From B21-G16 sp003644825 [NCBI: Candidatus Zhuqueibacterota bacterium] (GTDB lineage: Bacteria > SM23-31 > B21-G16): DNA of 5,180 nucleotides. The stretch covers positions 1 through 5,180 of the forward strand of contig QNDJ01000161.1 in NCBI GenBank assembly GCA_003644825.1. The letters are read 5' to 3'. Below the pieces are notes generated by a model. The model saw only the letters and a list, made by a program, of their open reading frames with translations, was not told the origin of the DNA and did not search any database. Shown in pieces: positions 1-5,133 of this stretch (its first letter is position 1; every line of letters starts with the position of its first letter). Both the position numbers and the translations under genes were made by a program.

Positions 1-1
1 A

Positions 2-1342
2 TCTGATAATATAAAAGAAATCTGGCAGAATTTTCTGAACATTATCAAAAAAAATATTAACTCCCAGAGTTTTCGAACCTGGTTTAAACCTATGGTTCCG
101 GTAAAACTTGAGGGAAAAGAATTAACTGTTCAAATTCCAAGCCAGTTTTTTTACGAATGGTTGGAAGAACATTATTCTATCCTTATTAAAAAAGCCCTGA
201 AAGAAGTTATTGGTGACAATGCAAAACTCGTTTACTCTGTTGTAATGAACAATAATTACAACCTCAGCGACTACACATCTCGACACTCAAAAAAGTTTCT
301 GAATACCCCTGATGATGATACACAATTAAACCCAAGATATACATTTGAGAACTTCGTTGAAGGTGCAAGCAATCAATTTGCAAAAGCCGCTTCTCTGGCA
401 GTAGCCGAAGCCCCCGGCAAAACAAACTTTAATCCTCTTCTTGTTTATGGTGGAGTAGGTCTCGGAAAAACCCATCTGATTCAGGCTATAGGTAATTTTT
501 CAAAACAAAAAGGGAAAGTCAAAAAAATTCTTTATGTATCATCAGAAAAATTTACAATCGATTTTATAAATTCTATTTCCAATAATAAAACAACCGAGTT
601 CAGCTCTTATTACAGAAATATTGACCTTCTTCTCGTTGACGATATACAATTTTTTATCGATAAAGAAAGAACACAGGAAGAATTTTTCCACACATTTAAT
701 TCTCTTCATCAGAAGGGAAAACAAATTGTTTTAACTTCCGATAGAGCACCAAAAGAACATAAAGGACTTGAGGAACGCCTGTTATCACGATTTCAATGGG
801 GGCTCGTAGTAGACATTCAACCCCCTGACCTCGAAACAAGAATGGCTATCCTTAAGAAAAAAGCAGAAGAAGATTCCTTCGAAATACCACCAGACGTTAC
901 TCATTTCATTGCATCTCAAATCACTTCAAACATCAGAGAACTGGAAGGTGCACTCATAAAACTTATTGCATACTCCTCACTTAACGGAAAAGAAATTACT
1001 CTGGAACTGGCTAAAAATGTTCTGAAAGATATAATAAGATATCAAAATAAAAAAATATCAATAGAATCAATCCAACGAATAGTATCCGAATATTTTGATA
1101 TACCTGAAAACATTTTAAGAGAAAAAACAAGAAAACAAGAAGCGGTTTTAGCAAGACAGATATCAATGTATCTTGCTAAAAAGTTAACAAAAAATACTTT
1201 AAAAACAATCGGGCTTCATTTTGGTGGAAGAGATCATAGCACAGTTGTGCATGCTATTAACGAAGTTCAAGCGATGATAGAACGAGAAGAATCCATCAGA
1301 AACTCAATCGAAATCCTTGAAAGAAAAATTGAATACTCTTAA
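2..1342 (+). CDS. dnaA: Chromosomal replication initiator DnaA (5' end cut by window edge)
   Basis: DnaA is the AAA+ ATPase that binds DnaA boxes, melts the origin and helps load the helicase. The first ATG in the window (92) is not the true start: the frame is open back to position 2 and encodes typical domain I sequence (IWQNFLNIIKK, then SFRTWFKPMVPV). The Trp of the usual 'W..xL' opening is only the eighth visible residue, so probably one or a few codons are missing. Counting from position 2 (446 residues): domain I 1-85, linker to about 108, Walker A GGVGLGKTH 150-158, Walker B LLLVDDIQF 209-217, sensor I near LTSD 244-247, arginine-finger region SRFQWGL 262-268, sensor II NIRELEGAL 310-318, and the domain IV DNA-binding signature GGRDHSTVVHAINEV 408-422. 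All key residues are present. No dnaN follows; the next gene is convergent. The dnaA promoter is outside the window, and I saw no DnaA-box cluster. Confidence 0.97.
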   Translation, partial: SDNIKEIWQNFLNIIKKNINSQSFRTWFKPMVPVKLEGKELTVQIPSQFFYEWLEEHYSILIKKALKEVIGDNAKLVYSVVMNNNYNLSDYTSRHSKKFLNTPDDDTQLNPRYTFENFVEGASNQFAKAASLAVAEAPGKTNFNPLLVYGGVGLGKTHLIQAIGNFSKQKGKVKKILYVSSEKFTIDFINSISNNKTTEFSSYYRNIDLLLVDDIQFFIDKERTQEEFFHTFNSLHQKGKQIVLTSDRAPKEHKGLEERLLSRFQWGLVVDIQPPDLETRMAILKKKAEEDSFEIPPDVTHFIASQITSNIRELEGALIKLIAYSSLNGKEITLELAKNVLKDIIRYQNKKISIESIQRIVSEYFDIPENILREKTRKQEAVLARQISMYLAKKLTKNTLKTIGLHFGGRDHSTVVHAINEVQAMIEREESIRNSIEILERKIEYS

Positions 1343-1990
1343 TTATTTTTCATAAATCCAGGAATCCTCAAAACCCAATTCTCTTATCTTTTTCAATTCC
1401 CTTTCTGCTTCAGTTTTATTTGTGAATCTACCTATTCTAACTTTCCATATACCATTTTCAACAACAAGGTAAGATTCCTTAAATCCGAGAATTTTCAGAT
1501 TTTTCTGCAGTTCTTCAGCTTCAGATTTATCATTTGAGGCTAAAATCTGAATCTGATAAATTTTCTTTATAATCTTTGGTTGTTTACTTCTACCTTCATT
1601 TTTCAAATCAACAACCCAGGCACCTTTCCAGCCAAGTCCAGATAAAAAATTACGTACTTTTTGTGCTTCTTCTCTATTAAAAAAATCACCAACTCTCACT
1701 TTCCAGAGTCCATCAATATTCTCAATATAGACATTTCCAACATCGAGTCCTTCTGCTTTTTCCTTTTCTTTACTGGCAATTTCAAATGAGCTTGAAGCAA
1801 AAATCTGAATCCTGTAATTTGACTCTGTTTTCTTGCTCTTATTTTTATTCGATGTTTTTATTTTTACCTCAGAACTTTTAGTTTTTTTCTGAGAAGGAGG
1901 CACAAAAGAGGTTGTTCTTGTTGTAGTTTTTTCGGTAGAACTACAACATAACAAAAACAAAAATATGAAAATTGGATATATTTTTCTCAT
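1343..1990 (-). CDS. Tandem SPOR-domain putative lipoprotein
   Basis: A 215-residue envelope protein. Residues 1-16 form a short lipoprotein-like signal (basic MRK, a hydrophobic run, then LLCC with Cys15/Cys16). The lipobox is imperfect because Cys, not Gly/Ala/Ser, precedes Cys16. A Thr/Ser/Lys-rich low-complexity linker covers about 19-57. Two SPOR domains follow, at about 58-128 (starting YRIQIFAS) and 144-213 (starting YQIQILAS). Each holds the same internal motif, DGLWKVRVGDF at 93-103 and NGIWKVRIGRF at 179-189, followed by N-[RK]-x-E-A. SPOR domains bind peptidoglycan stripped of stem peptides, often at division sites, so a wall-associated lipoprotein is inferred. The start at 1990 is the only one that keeps the signal sequence; it has no clear Shine-Dalgarno. 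It lies 20 bp after the second TonB-family gene, so the two are probably cotranscribed. Its TAA stop touches the dnaA stop. Confidence 0.85.
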   Translation of the reverse strand: MRKIYPIFIFLFLLCCSSTEKTTTRTTSFVPPSQKKTKSSEVKIKTSNKNKSKKTESNYRIQIFASSSFEIASKEKEKAEGLDVGNVYIENIDGLWKVRVGDFFNREEAQKVRNFLSGLGWKGAWVVDLKNEGRSKQPKIIKKIYQIQILASNDKSEAEELQKNLKILGFKESYLVVENGIWKVRIGRFTNKTEAERELKKIRELGFEDSWIYEK

Positions 1991-2010
1991 TTCTAAATTT
2001 TATAATAAAA

Positions 2011-2709
2011 TCAATCAATACCAAAAGTATAGGTTCTGGTTACCCAGACAGTTATTGGCTTACCATTGTGCATAGCAGGCTGATATCTACTCTTCATAGT
2101 CGCCTTAATAGCCTCTTTTTCAAGGTCTTTACTACCGGTTGTATTTCTCAAAACTTTCACTTCGATTGGAATACCTTTTTCGTTAATCTTTACCATAAGT
2201 TCAATAGTTCCTTTTTGGCCTTTTTCCTGAGCGGACTTTAGATACCTTGGAAAATGTTCGCTGATTGGTCTTGGACCTGCGGAAACTCTACCAGAACCAC
2301 TTCCTGCACCACTCCCTAACCCGGAACCAAATCCCTCAATATCAAAGGGTAATTCAGGAATATACTTCTCAGGAAACTCAATTGTTACATCTTCAGCCAT
2401 TTCTTCCATCTCTGATTCAATCGGCAGAGCAGGTTTTTCAGGCTGTCTTGGTAGCTTCAACCCCCCCTGAAAAGTTTTCGGTATATCAACCTGATTAAAA
2501 ACAGTATTTATGGTCGTTATTGGAACAGGAGGAGACTTTTTCACCCTTTGAAATGAAATAAATAAAAAGGAAATTATAAAAAGAGTAATCGCAAATGACC
2601 ACTCAAGGTAAATTCTATTTTTTCTGTATATATCAACTTCAGGATTTCTTTTAAGCGTTTTCCAGAGTACAAAAGATGGAAAAATACCTTTTTCTTTATT
2701 ACCAATCAT
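2011..2709 (-). CDS. TonB-family energy transducer, divergent second copy
   Basis: 232 residues. There is a cytoplasmic N-terminus of about 35 residues containing NPEVD (22-26), then one membrane segment at about 36-53. A periplasmic stretch with DIPKT (75-79) and DVTIE (107-111) follows, then a Gly/Ser-rich linker (126-146, GSG repeats), and a TonB C-terminal domain at about 151-232. That domain has the usual 'G-x-I-x-L-x-V-K-I-N-E-K-G' strand (167-179) and 'Y-Q-P-A-x-x-x-G-K-P' (209-218). It is a paralogue of the upstream TonB: DIPKT and DVTIE recur in the same order. It lacks the long proline runs and the 'YP' motif at the start of the TonB domain (here HFPRYLK). It may serve a different receptor or work as a TolA/TonB-like envelope linker; this is inference. 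It ends with TGA. An intrinsic terminator lies between it and the exb-tonB genes, and no clear Shine-Dalgarno precedes its ATG. Confidence 0.85.
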   Translation of the reverse strand: MIGNKEKGIFPSFVLWKTLKRNPEVDIYRKNRIYLEWSFAITLFIISFLFISFQRVKKSPPVPITTINTVFNQVDIPKTFQGGLKLPRQPEKPALPIESEMEEMAEDVTIEFPEKYIPELPFDIEGFGSGLGSGAGSGSGRVSAGPRPISEHFPRYLKSAQEKGQKGTIELMVKINEKGIPIEVKVLRNTTGSKDLEKEAIKATMKSRYQPAMHNGKPITVWVTRTYTFGID

Positions 2710-2754
2710 ATATATTTTTTACTTAAATACAACCTGAAAGTTTCTGTAAAAATT

Positions 2755-2785
2755 AAAAAAAGGCAGTTATAAGAACTGCCTTTTT
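2755..2785 (-). terminator. Intrinsic terminator after the exbB-exbD-exbD-tonB genes
   Basis: A perfect 12-bp inverted repeat pairs 2757-2768 (AAAAAGGCAGTT) with 2774-2785 (AACTGCCTTTTT) around a 5-nt loop. Read on the minus strand, the GC-containing stem is followed by seven T's (complement of 2755-2761), the classic Rho-independent form. It starts 28 bp past the tonB stop codon and ends about 45 bp before the second TonB gene. The other strand has five T's, so it could work in both directions, but no plus-strand gene reads into it. Confidence 0.88.
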
Positions 2786-2812
2786 AGTCTTTGTTTTCAC
2801 TCATTTTTTTAA

Positions 2813-3463
2813 TTATTTTTTAACATCAACAAGTCGAAATTCAACAGGAATATTAATCCAGAATTTAACCGGTCTATCCCTCTGCATAGCAGGGGTAAAC
2901 TTTGTCTTTCTAAGCGCAGCAATAACAGCTTCTTCACAACCAGCACCGATTCCTTTTACAACCTGGAACTTCTCCGGAATTCCTTTTTTATTAACAAGTG
3001 TTCTTATAATAACTTGCCCTTCTACTTTTGCCTTAATAGCTATTTCAGGATAGATTATTGTTTTTCTAAAAGCTTCATAACCACCGATAATCTTAGGCTG
3101 CTGTTCAAAAGGAAGAAAAGGTGGTATTTCTTCTTCTGTAACCTGTGGGGGCGGCGGCGGAGGCGGAATCTCATCAAATTTTATCTCAGTATCCTCAATT
3201 GTTACATCATCCATTAAATCTTCATCCTCAGATGCTACCGGTATTGCAGGCCTCGAAGGAGGAGGCGGTGCTTTAATTTGAACAGTTTTAGGTATATCTT
3301 CAATGACAATATTGAGCTGAGGAGCAACCTCTTCAACCGGTTGGCTCTCAAATTTCTTAAAACCAAGAAATAATATGGTATGAAGAGCAAGAGATATAAT
3401 TAAACACAGTTCCAAAACTTTTCTATATTTTAATTTTAAATCTACTTTAGGGTTCTTATACAT
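2813..3463 (-). CDS. tonB: TonB energy transducer
   Basis: TonB is anchored in the inner membrane by one helix and carries ExbB/ExbD motor energy to outer-membrane transporters. I start it at the ATG at 3463 (216 residues). A TTG at 3478 is in frame, but the only Shine-Dalgarno-like GGGG (3476-3473) lies 9 bp before the ATG and would fall at the TTG itself. Residues: KNPKVD 3-8, membrane helix about 16-35, DIPKT 56-60, proline run PPPP 66-69, acidic stretch with DVTIE 86-90, seven prolines 100-106, TonB C-terminal domain about 125-211. The domain shows the usual GGYEAF, YPE (138-140), VEGQVIIRTLV, GCEEAVIAALR and KFTPAMQRDRPVKFW elements. The gene lies 73 bp after the second exbD and is followed by an intrinsic terminator, so it closes that transcript. 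Its partner TonB-dependent receptors are not in the window. Confidence 0.93.
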   Translation of the reverse strand: MYKNPKVDLKLKYRKVLELCLIISLALHTILFLGFKKFESQPVEEVAPQLNIVIEDIPKTVQIKAPPPPSRPAIPVASEDEDLMDDVTIEDTEIKFDEIPPPPPPPQVTEEEIPPFLPFEQQPKIIGGYEAFRKTIIYPEIAIKAKVEGQVIIRTLVNKKGIPEKFQVVKGIGAGCEEAVIAALRKTKFTPAMQRDRPVKFWINIPVEFRLVDVKK

Positions 3464-3472
3464 TGGTTTTTT

Positions 3473-3476
3473 CCCC
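3473..3476 (-). promoter_or_regulatory. Weak ribosome binding site deciding the tonB start
   Basis: GGGG on the minus strand lies 9 bp before the ATG at 3463. The alternative TTG start at 3478 overlaps this site and has no purine-rich sequence at the right distance, so the ATG is preferred. The N-terminus then reads MYKNPKVDLK, which I recall as a common opening of this TonB group. Confidence 0.55.
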
Positions 3477-3536
3477 AAATAATTAATTTACACTCACTGC
3501 TTTCTTTATTTTATACTAATTATTTTTAAAAAAGTT

Positions 3537-3950
3537 CTAATTCCCTTTAAAGAGGGTATTATAATTTACATTCAAACAATCAGCCTGCCGTAGTTCCTGC
3601 TGAACATCTATTATCTTTGACATTCTTGCATTTTTATCTATCTTTAATGCTACAAGGACCTGAGGGTCTGCAACCCTCTTCTGATACATTAAACTTCTTA
3701 TCAGATTTGTCTGAGAAATAATTTTATCATCAATACAAACTTCATTATCCCTTGAAATCCAGATATACGTAACATGTCTCTCACTTTCTATTTTTTCAAT
3801 TTTCTGCGCAGCTGGAAGACTTACCTGAAGCCCGGTAAATTCTTTTAACACGGTAGAAACCATGAAAAAAATCAACAGCATAAAAATAATATCAGGTAAA
3901 GAAGCAGTTGGTATTTCGGCTTTGACTTTCGATTTTCTTGAAAATTCCAT
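3537..3950 (-). CDS. exbD: ExbD/TolR-family biopolymer transport protein, second copy
   Basis: 137 residues, a typical ExbD length. ExbD sits inside the ExbB pentamer and its single transmembrane helix carries the proton-responsive Asp. Visible here: a basic cytoplasmic N-terminus (MEFSRKSKVKAEIP), the signature PTASLPDIIFMLLIFFMVST at 14-33 with the conserved Asp at 20, a helix at about 18-35, then a periplasmic domain. The C-terminal part (LKIDKNARMSKIIDVQQELR, 102-121) matches the family's 'x-x-D-K-x-x-x-x-x-x-x-V-x-x-x-L-x-x-A' pattern. GGAG lies 7 bp before the ATG. It is 19 bp from the first exbD, so cotranscription is near certain. The two ExbDs are divergent outside the helix, so a hetero-ExbD motor or two alternative motors are possible. 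The stop codon is TAG. Confidence 0.93.
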   Translation of the reverse strand: MEFSRKSKVKAEIPTASLPDIIFMLLIFFMVSTVLKEFTGLQVSLPAAQKIEKIESERHVTYIWISRDNEVCIDDKIISQTNLIRSLMYQKRVADPQVLVALKIDKNARMSKIIDVQQELRQADCLNVNYNTLFKGN

Positions 3951-3957
3951 TCATAAG

Positions 3958-3961
3958 CTCC
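3958..3961 (-). promoter_or_regulatory. Ribosome binding site of second exbD
   Basis: GGAG on the minus strand, 7 bp upstream of the ATG at 3950, in the 19-bp gap between the two exbD genes. A second ATG at 3954, 4 bp upstream, is out of frame and too close to the GGAG (3 bp), which supports 3950. Confidence 0.7.
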
Positions 3962-3969
3962 ATTTTTAT

Positions 3970-4368
3970 TTATGTTTCAGGTTCTGCTATGGAAATCTTT
4001 CTTGCACCAGCTAATTTTAACTGGTCTAGAACTTCTATGTATGTATTATATAAAGTTTCTCTTGCTGTTTTTACCGAGAAAATGAGATTGGGGTTCTCGG
4101 TTATTCTCCTTCTTGCTTCTTCTTTAATCAAAGGAATCTGAATTTGTTCTCCGCCCATAAGAACCTGTCCTGAAGCATTAATCAATACATTACAGATATT
4201 TTTCTTTGGAACAGGCTTTGTAGAGCCAACAGGAGGAAGAACAAGCCCTATCCCTTTATCCGAATTTATCGTAGTAGATACAAGAAAAAATATTAAAAGG
4301 AGAAAAGCTATATCTGCAAGAGAAGCTGTTGGAATAACTACTTCCCGATTTGTTCTCTTTTTTATCAT
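3970..4368 (-). CDS. exbD: ExbD/TolR-family biopolymer transport protein, first copy
   Basis: 132 residues. The N-terminus MIKKRTNREVVIP is basic and cytoplasmic. It leads into PTASLADIAFLLLIFFLVST (13-32), the ExbD transmembrane signature with the proton-carrying Asp at 19. The periplasmic part has LVLPP (42-46), the equivalent of the 'L-x-L-P' stretch, then a short folded domain ending KLAGARKISI (118-127). The ATG at 4368 has a near-perfect Shine-Dalgarno (AGGAGGT, 4384-4378) with 9-bp spacing. The gene lies 25 bp downstream of exbB and 19 bp upstream of the second exbD. With ExbB it should form the pmf-driven motor that energises TonB. TolR is the main alternative name; the tonB next door favours ExbD. 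Confidence 0.94.
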   Translation of the reverse strand: MIKKRTNREVVIPTASLADIAFLLLIFFLVSTTINSDKGIGLVLPPVGSTKPVPKKNICNVLINASGQVLMGGEQIQIPLIKEEARRRITENPNLIFSVKTARETLYNTYIEVLDQLKLAGARKISIAEPET

Positions 4369-4377
4369 AAACTGAGC

Positions 4378-4384
4378 ACCTCCT
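4378..4384 (-). promoter_or_regulatory. Strong ribosome binding site of first exbD
   Basis: AGGAGGT on the minus strand, 9 bp before the ATG at 4368. It is the best Shine-Dalgarno in the window and shows that this organism uses anti-SD pairing, in contrast to the SD-less second TonB and SPOR genes. Confidence 0.85.
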
Positions 4385-4393
4385 GATATTTAA

Positions 4394-4621
4394 TTATTTC
4401 ACTTCTATTTCAGCCAAGCTATCAACAAAATCAACAGAACTCTCCTGCATATCAATTATTAACTTGTCGATTCTGGAAACAAAATAATTATGAAAAAACT
4501 GAATTATAATTGCAACTACAAGCCCGAATAATGTTGTCAAAAGGGCTTCAGATATTCCACCCGCAACAATAGAAGGAGAAATATCATTGGCTTCTTTAAT
4601 TCTATCAAATGCATTAATCAT
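4394..4621 (-). CDS. exbB: ExbB C-terminal part (after in-frame TGA)
   Basis: 75 residues from an ATG that directly follows the TGA, in the same frame as the upstream part. It supplies what the N-terminal part lacks: the periplasmic loop (MINAFDRIKEANDISPS, 1-17), the conserved AGGISEALLTT block (20-30) that opens the third transmembrane helix (about 23-44), and a cytoplasmic tail with NYFVSRIDKLI (45-55). Joined with the upstream part and one residue for the TGA, the protein is 203 residues, normal for this ExbB/MotA/TolQ group. No strong Shine-Dalgarno precedes this ATG: only an AGGA about 12 bp upstream. If made as a separate protein, it would rely on reinitiation after the TGA. It ends in TAA, 25 bp before exbD. 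Whether this is half of one protein, a split subunit or a pseudogene remnant cannot be decided from the sequence alone. Confidence 0.75.
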   Translation of the reverse strand: MINAFDRIKEANDISPSIVAGGISEALLTTLFGLVVAIIIQFFHNYFVSRIDKLIIDMQESSVDFVDSLAEIEVK

Positions 4622-4624
4622 TCA
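4622..4624 (-). other. In-frame TGA at the conserved glycine of ExbB
   Basis: Codon 128 of exbB reads TGA between GTVR and MINAF. The family motif here is G-T-V-x-G-[IM] (E. coli TolQ and ExbB have GTVWGIM), so the TGA replaces the near-invariant glycine. A single base (GGA to TGA; C to A at 4624 on the plus strand) would restore a full gene. No base is inserted or deleted. The following ATG is adjacent, giving TGAATG. Confidence 0.9.
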
Positions 4625-5005
4625 TCTAACTGTTCCTGTAAAACCCAGCATCGGGGCAACAGTTGCAATTGTAGAAAGCCATATTAATCCCTTTTCCAGA
4701 AATGCCATTTCTATTGAACCTGCATCGGTAATAGCTTTCTCTACGTAATCAATTCCCCTATTAACTCTTAAAAGACCAGCATGAAGAATGGATGCAATTG
4801 GACCTCGTGTGTTGGTACAAACTTCTTTTGCTGACTCGACTCCGCCTTCAGCTAAAGCATTCTTAATCTTAACAACAAATTTTTTCGTATTAATCGATGC
4901 CCTGGTTAAAGTCCAAAATTTTGCCAGACTGACTGCTATTCCGATTATCAGACATGCCAAAATTGGATGCATAAAAAAACCGCCATTATGATACATTTCA
5001 ACCAT
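4622..5005 (-). CDS. exbB: ExbB N-terminal part (proton-channel motor subunit, stops at in-frame TGA)
   Basis: 127 residues of a MotA/TolQ/ExbB-family protein, the pentameric inner-membrane scaffold of the TonB motor. Transmembrane helix 1 is at about 11-31. A cytoplasmic helical domain (about 32-105) contains GPIASILHAGLLR (68-80) and the typical EKAITDAGSIEMAFLEKGL (89-107). Helix 2 (about 108-125) ends in the motif APMLGFTGTV (117-126). The frame then meets TGA. The start at 5005 is set by GGAGG 10 bp upstream; a second ATG at codon 4 is too far from it. As a stand-alone product it would lack helix 3, which lines the ExbD pore, so it should not work without the downstream part. It is the first gene after a consensus promoter and leads the exbB-exbD-exbD-tonB transcript. 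Confidence 0.85.
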   Translation of the reverse strand: MVEMYHNGGFFMHPILACLIIGIAVSLAKFWTLTRASINTKKFVVKIKNALAEGGVESAKEVCTNTRGPIASILHAGLLRVNRGIDYVEKAITDAGSIEMAFLEKGLIWLSTIATVAPMLGFTGTVR

Positions 5006-5015
5006 CTTTTAATAA

Positions 5016-5020
5016 CCTCC
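5016..5020 (-). promoter_or_regulatory. Ribosome binding site of exbB
   Basis: GGAGG on the minus strand (followed by T), 10 bp before the ATG at 5005. This selects that ATG over the in-frame ATG three codons later. A small CAATT/AATTG hairpin lies directly upstream and is weak. Confidence 0.8.
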
Positions 5021-5074
5021 AATTCTTTAAATTGCTTTGTTTTGTTATTTAACTATATCTCCATTTAAATTATT

Positions 5075-5103
5075 ATTATAAATATTTTTTATTCAAATGT
5101 CAA
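5075..5103 (-). promoter_or_regulatory. Consensus sigma-70 promoter of the exbB-exbD-exbD-tonB genes
   Basis: On the minus strand TTGACA (5103-5098) and TATAAT (5080-5075) are separated by exactly 17 bp, a full match to the housekeeping consensus. The stretch just upstream is nearly pure A/T (5104-5128), like an UP element. Transcription would start near 5068, giving a leader of about 60 nt before exbB. The region is AT-rich, which raises chance TATAAT matches, but TTGACA at optimal spacing and the placement upstream of the first gene make it convincing. No operator (for example a Fur-like palindrome) was clear over it. Confidence 0.82.
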
Positions 5104-5133
5104 TAATTTTTTAATAATTTTTTTCTATAAAAG

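Noticed and set aside
1-91. Origin of replication or dnaA promoter at the left edge
   Set aside because: The stretch is dnaA coding sequence in frame, and no TTATCCACA-like boxes were found in the window.
1972-2498. Plus-strand open frames over the second TonB gene
   Set aside because: They are antisense to a protein with clear family features and have no recognisable domains or ribosome binding sites.
3120-3180. GC-rich repeat (GGCGG run) as a mobile or structural element
   Set aside because: It is the proline-run coding sequence of tonB read from the other strand.
3464-3478. TTG at 3478 as the tonB start
   Set aside because: The only Shine-Dalgarno-like sequence overlaps it and suits the ATG at 3463 instead.
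4622-4624. UGA as tryptophan or selenocysteine
   Set aside because: The family residue here is glycine, not Trp or Cys, Trp codons seen elsewhere are TGG, and selenocysteine has no known role in ExbB.
4394-5005. Frameshift as the cause of the broken exbB
   Set aside because: Both parts are in the same frame and directly adjacent; the only break is one TGA codon.
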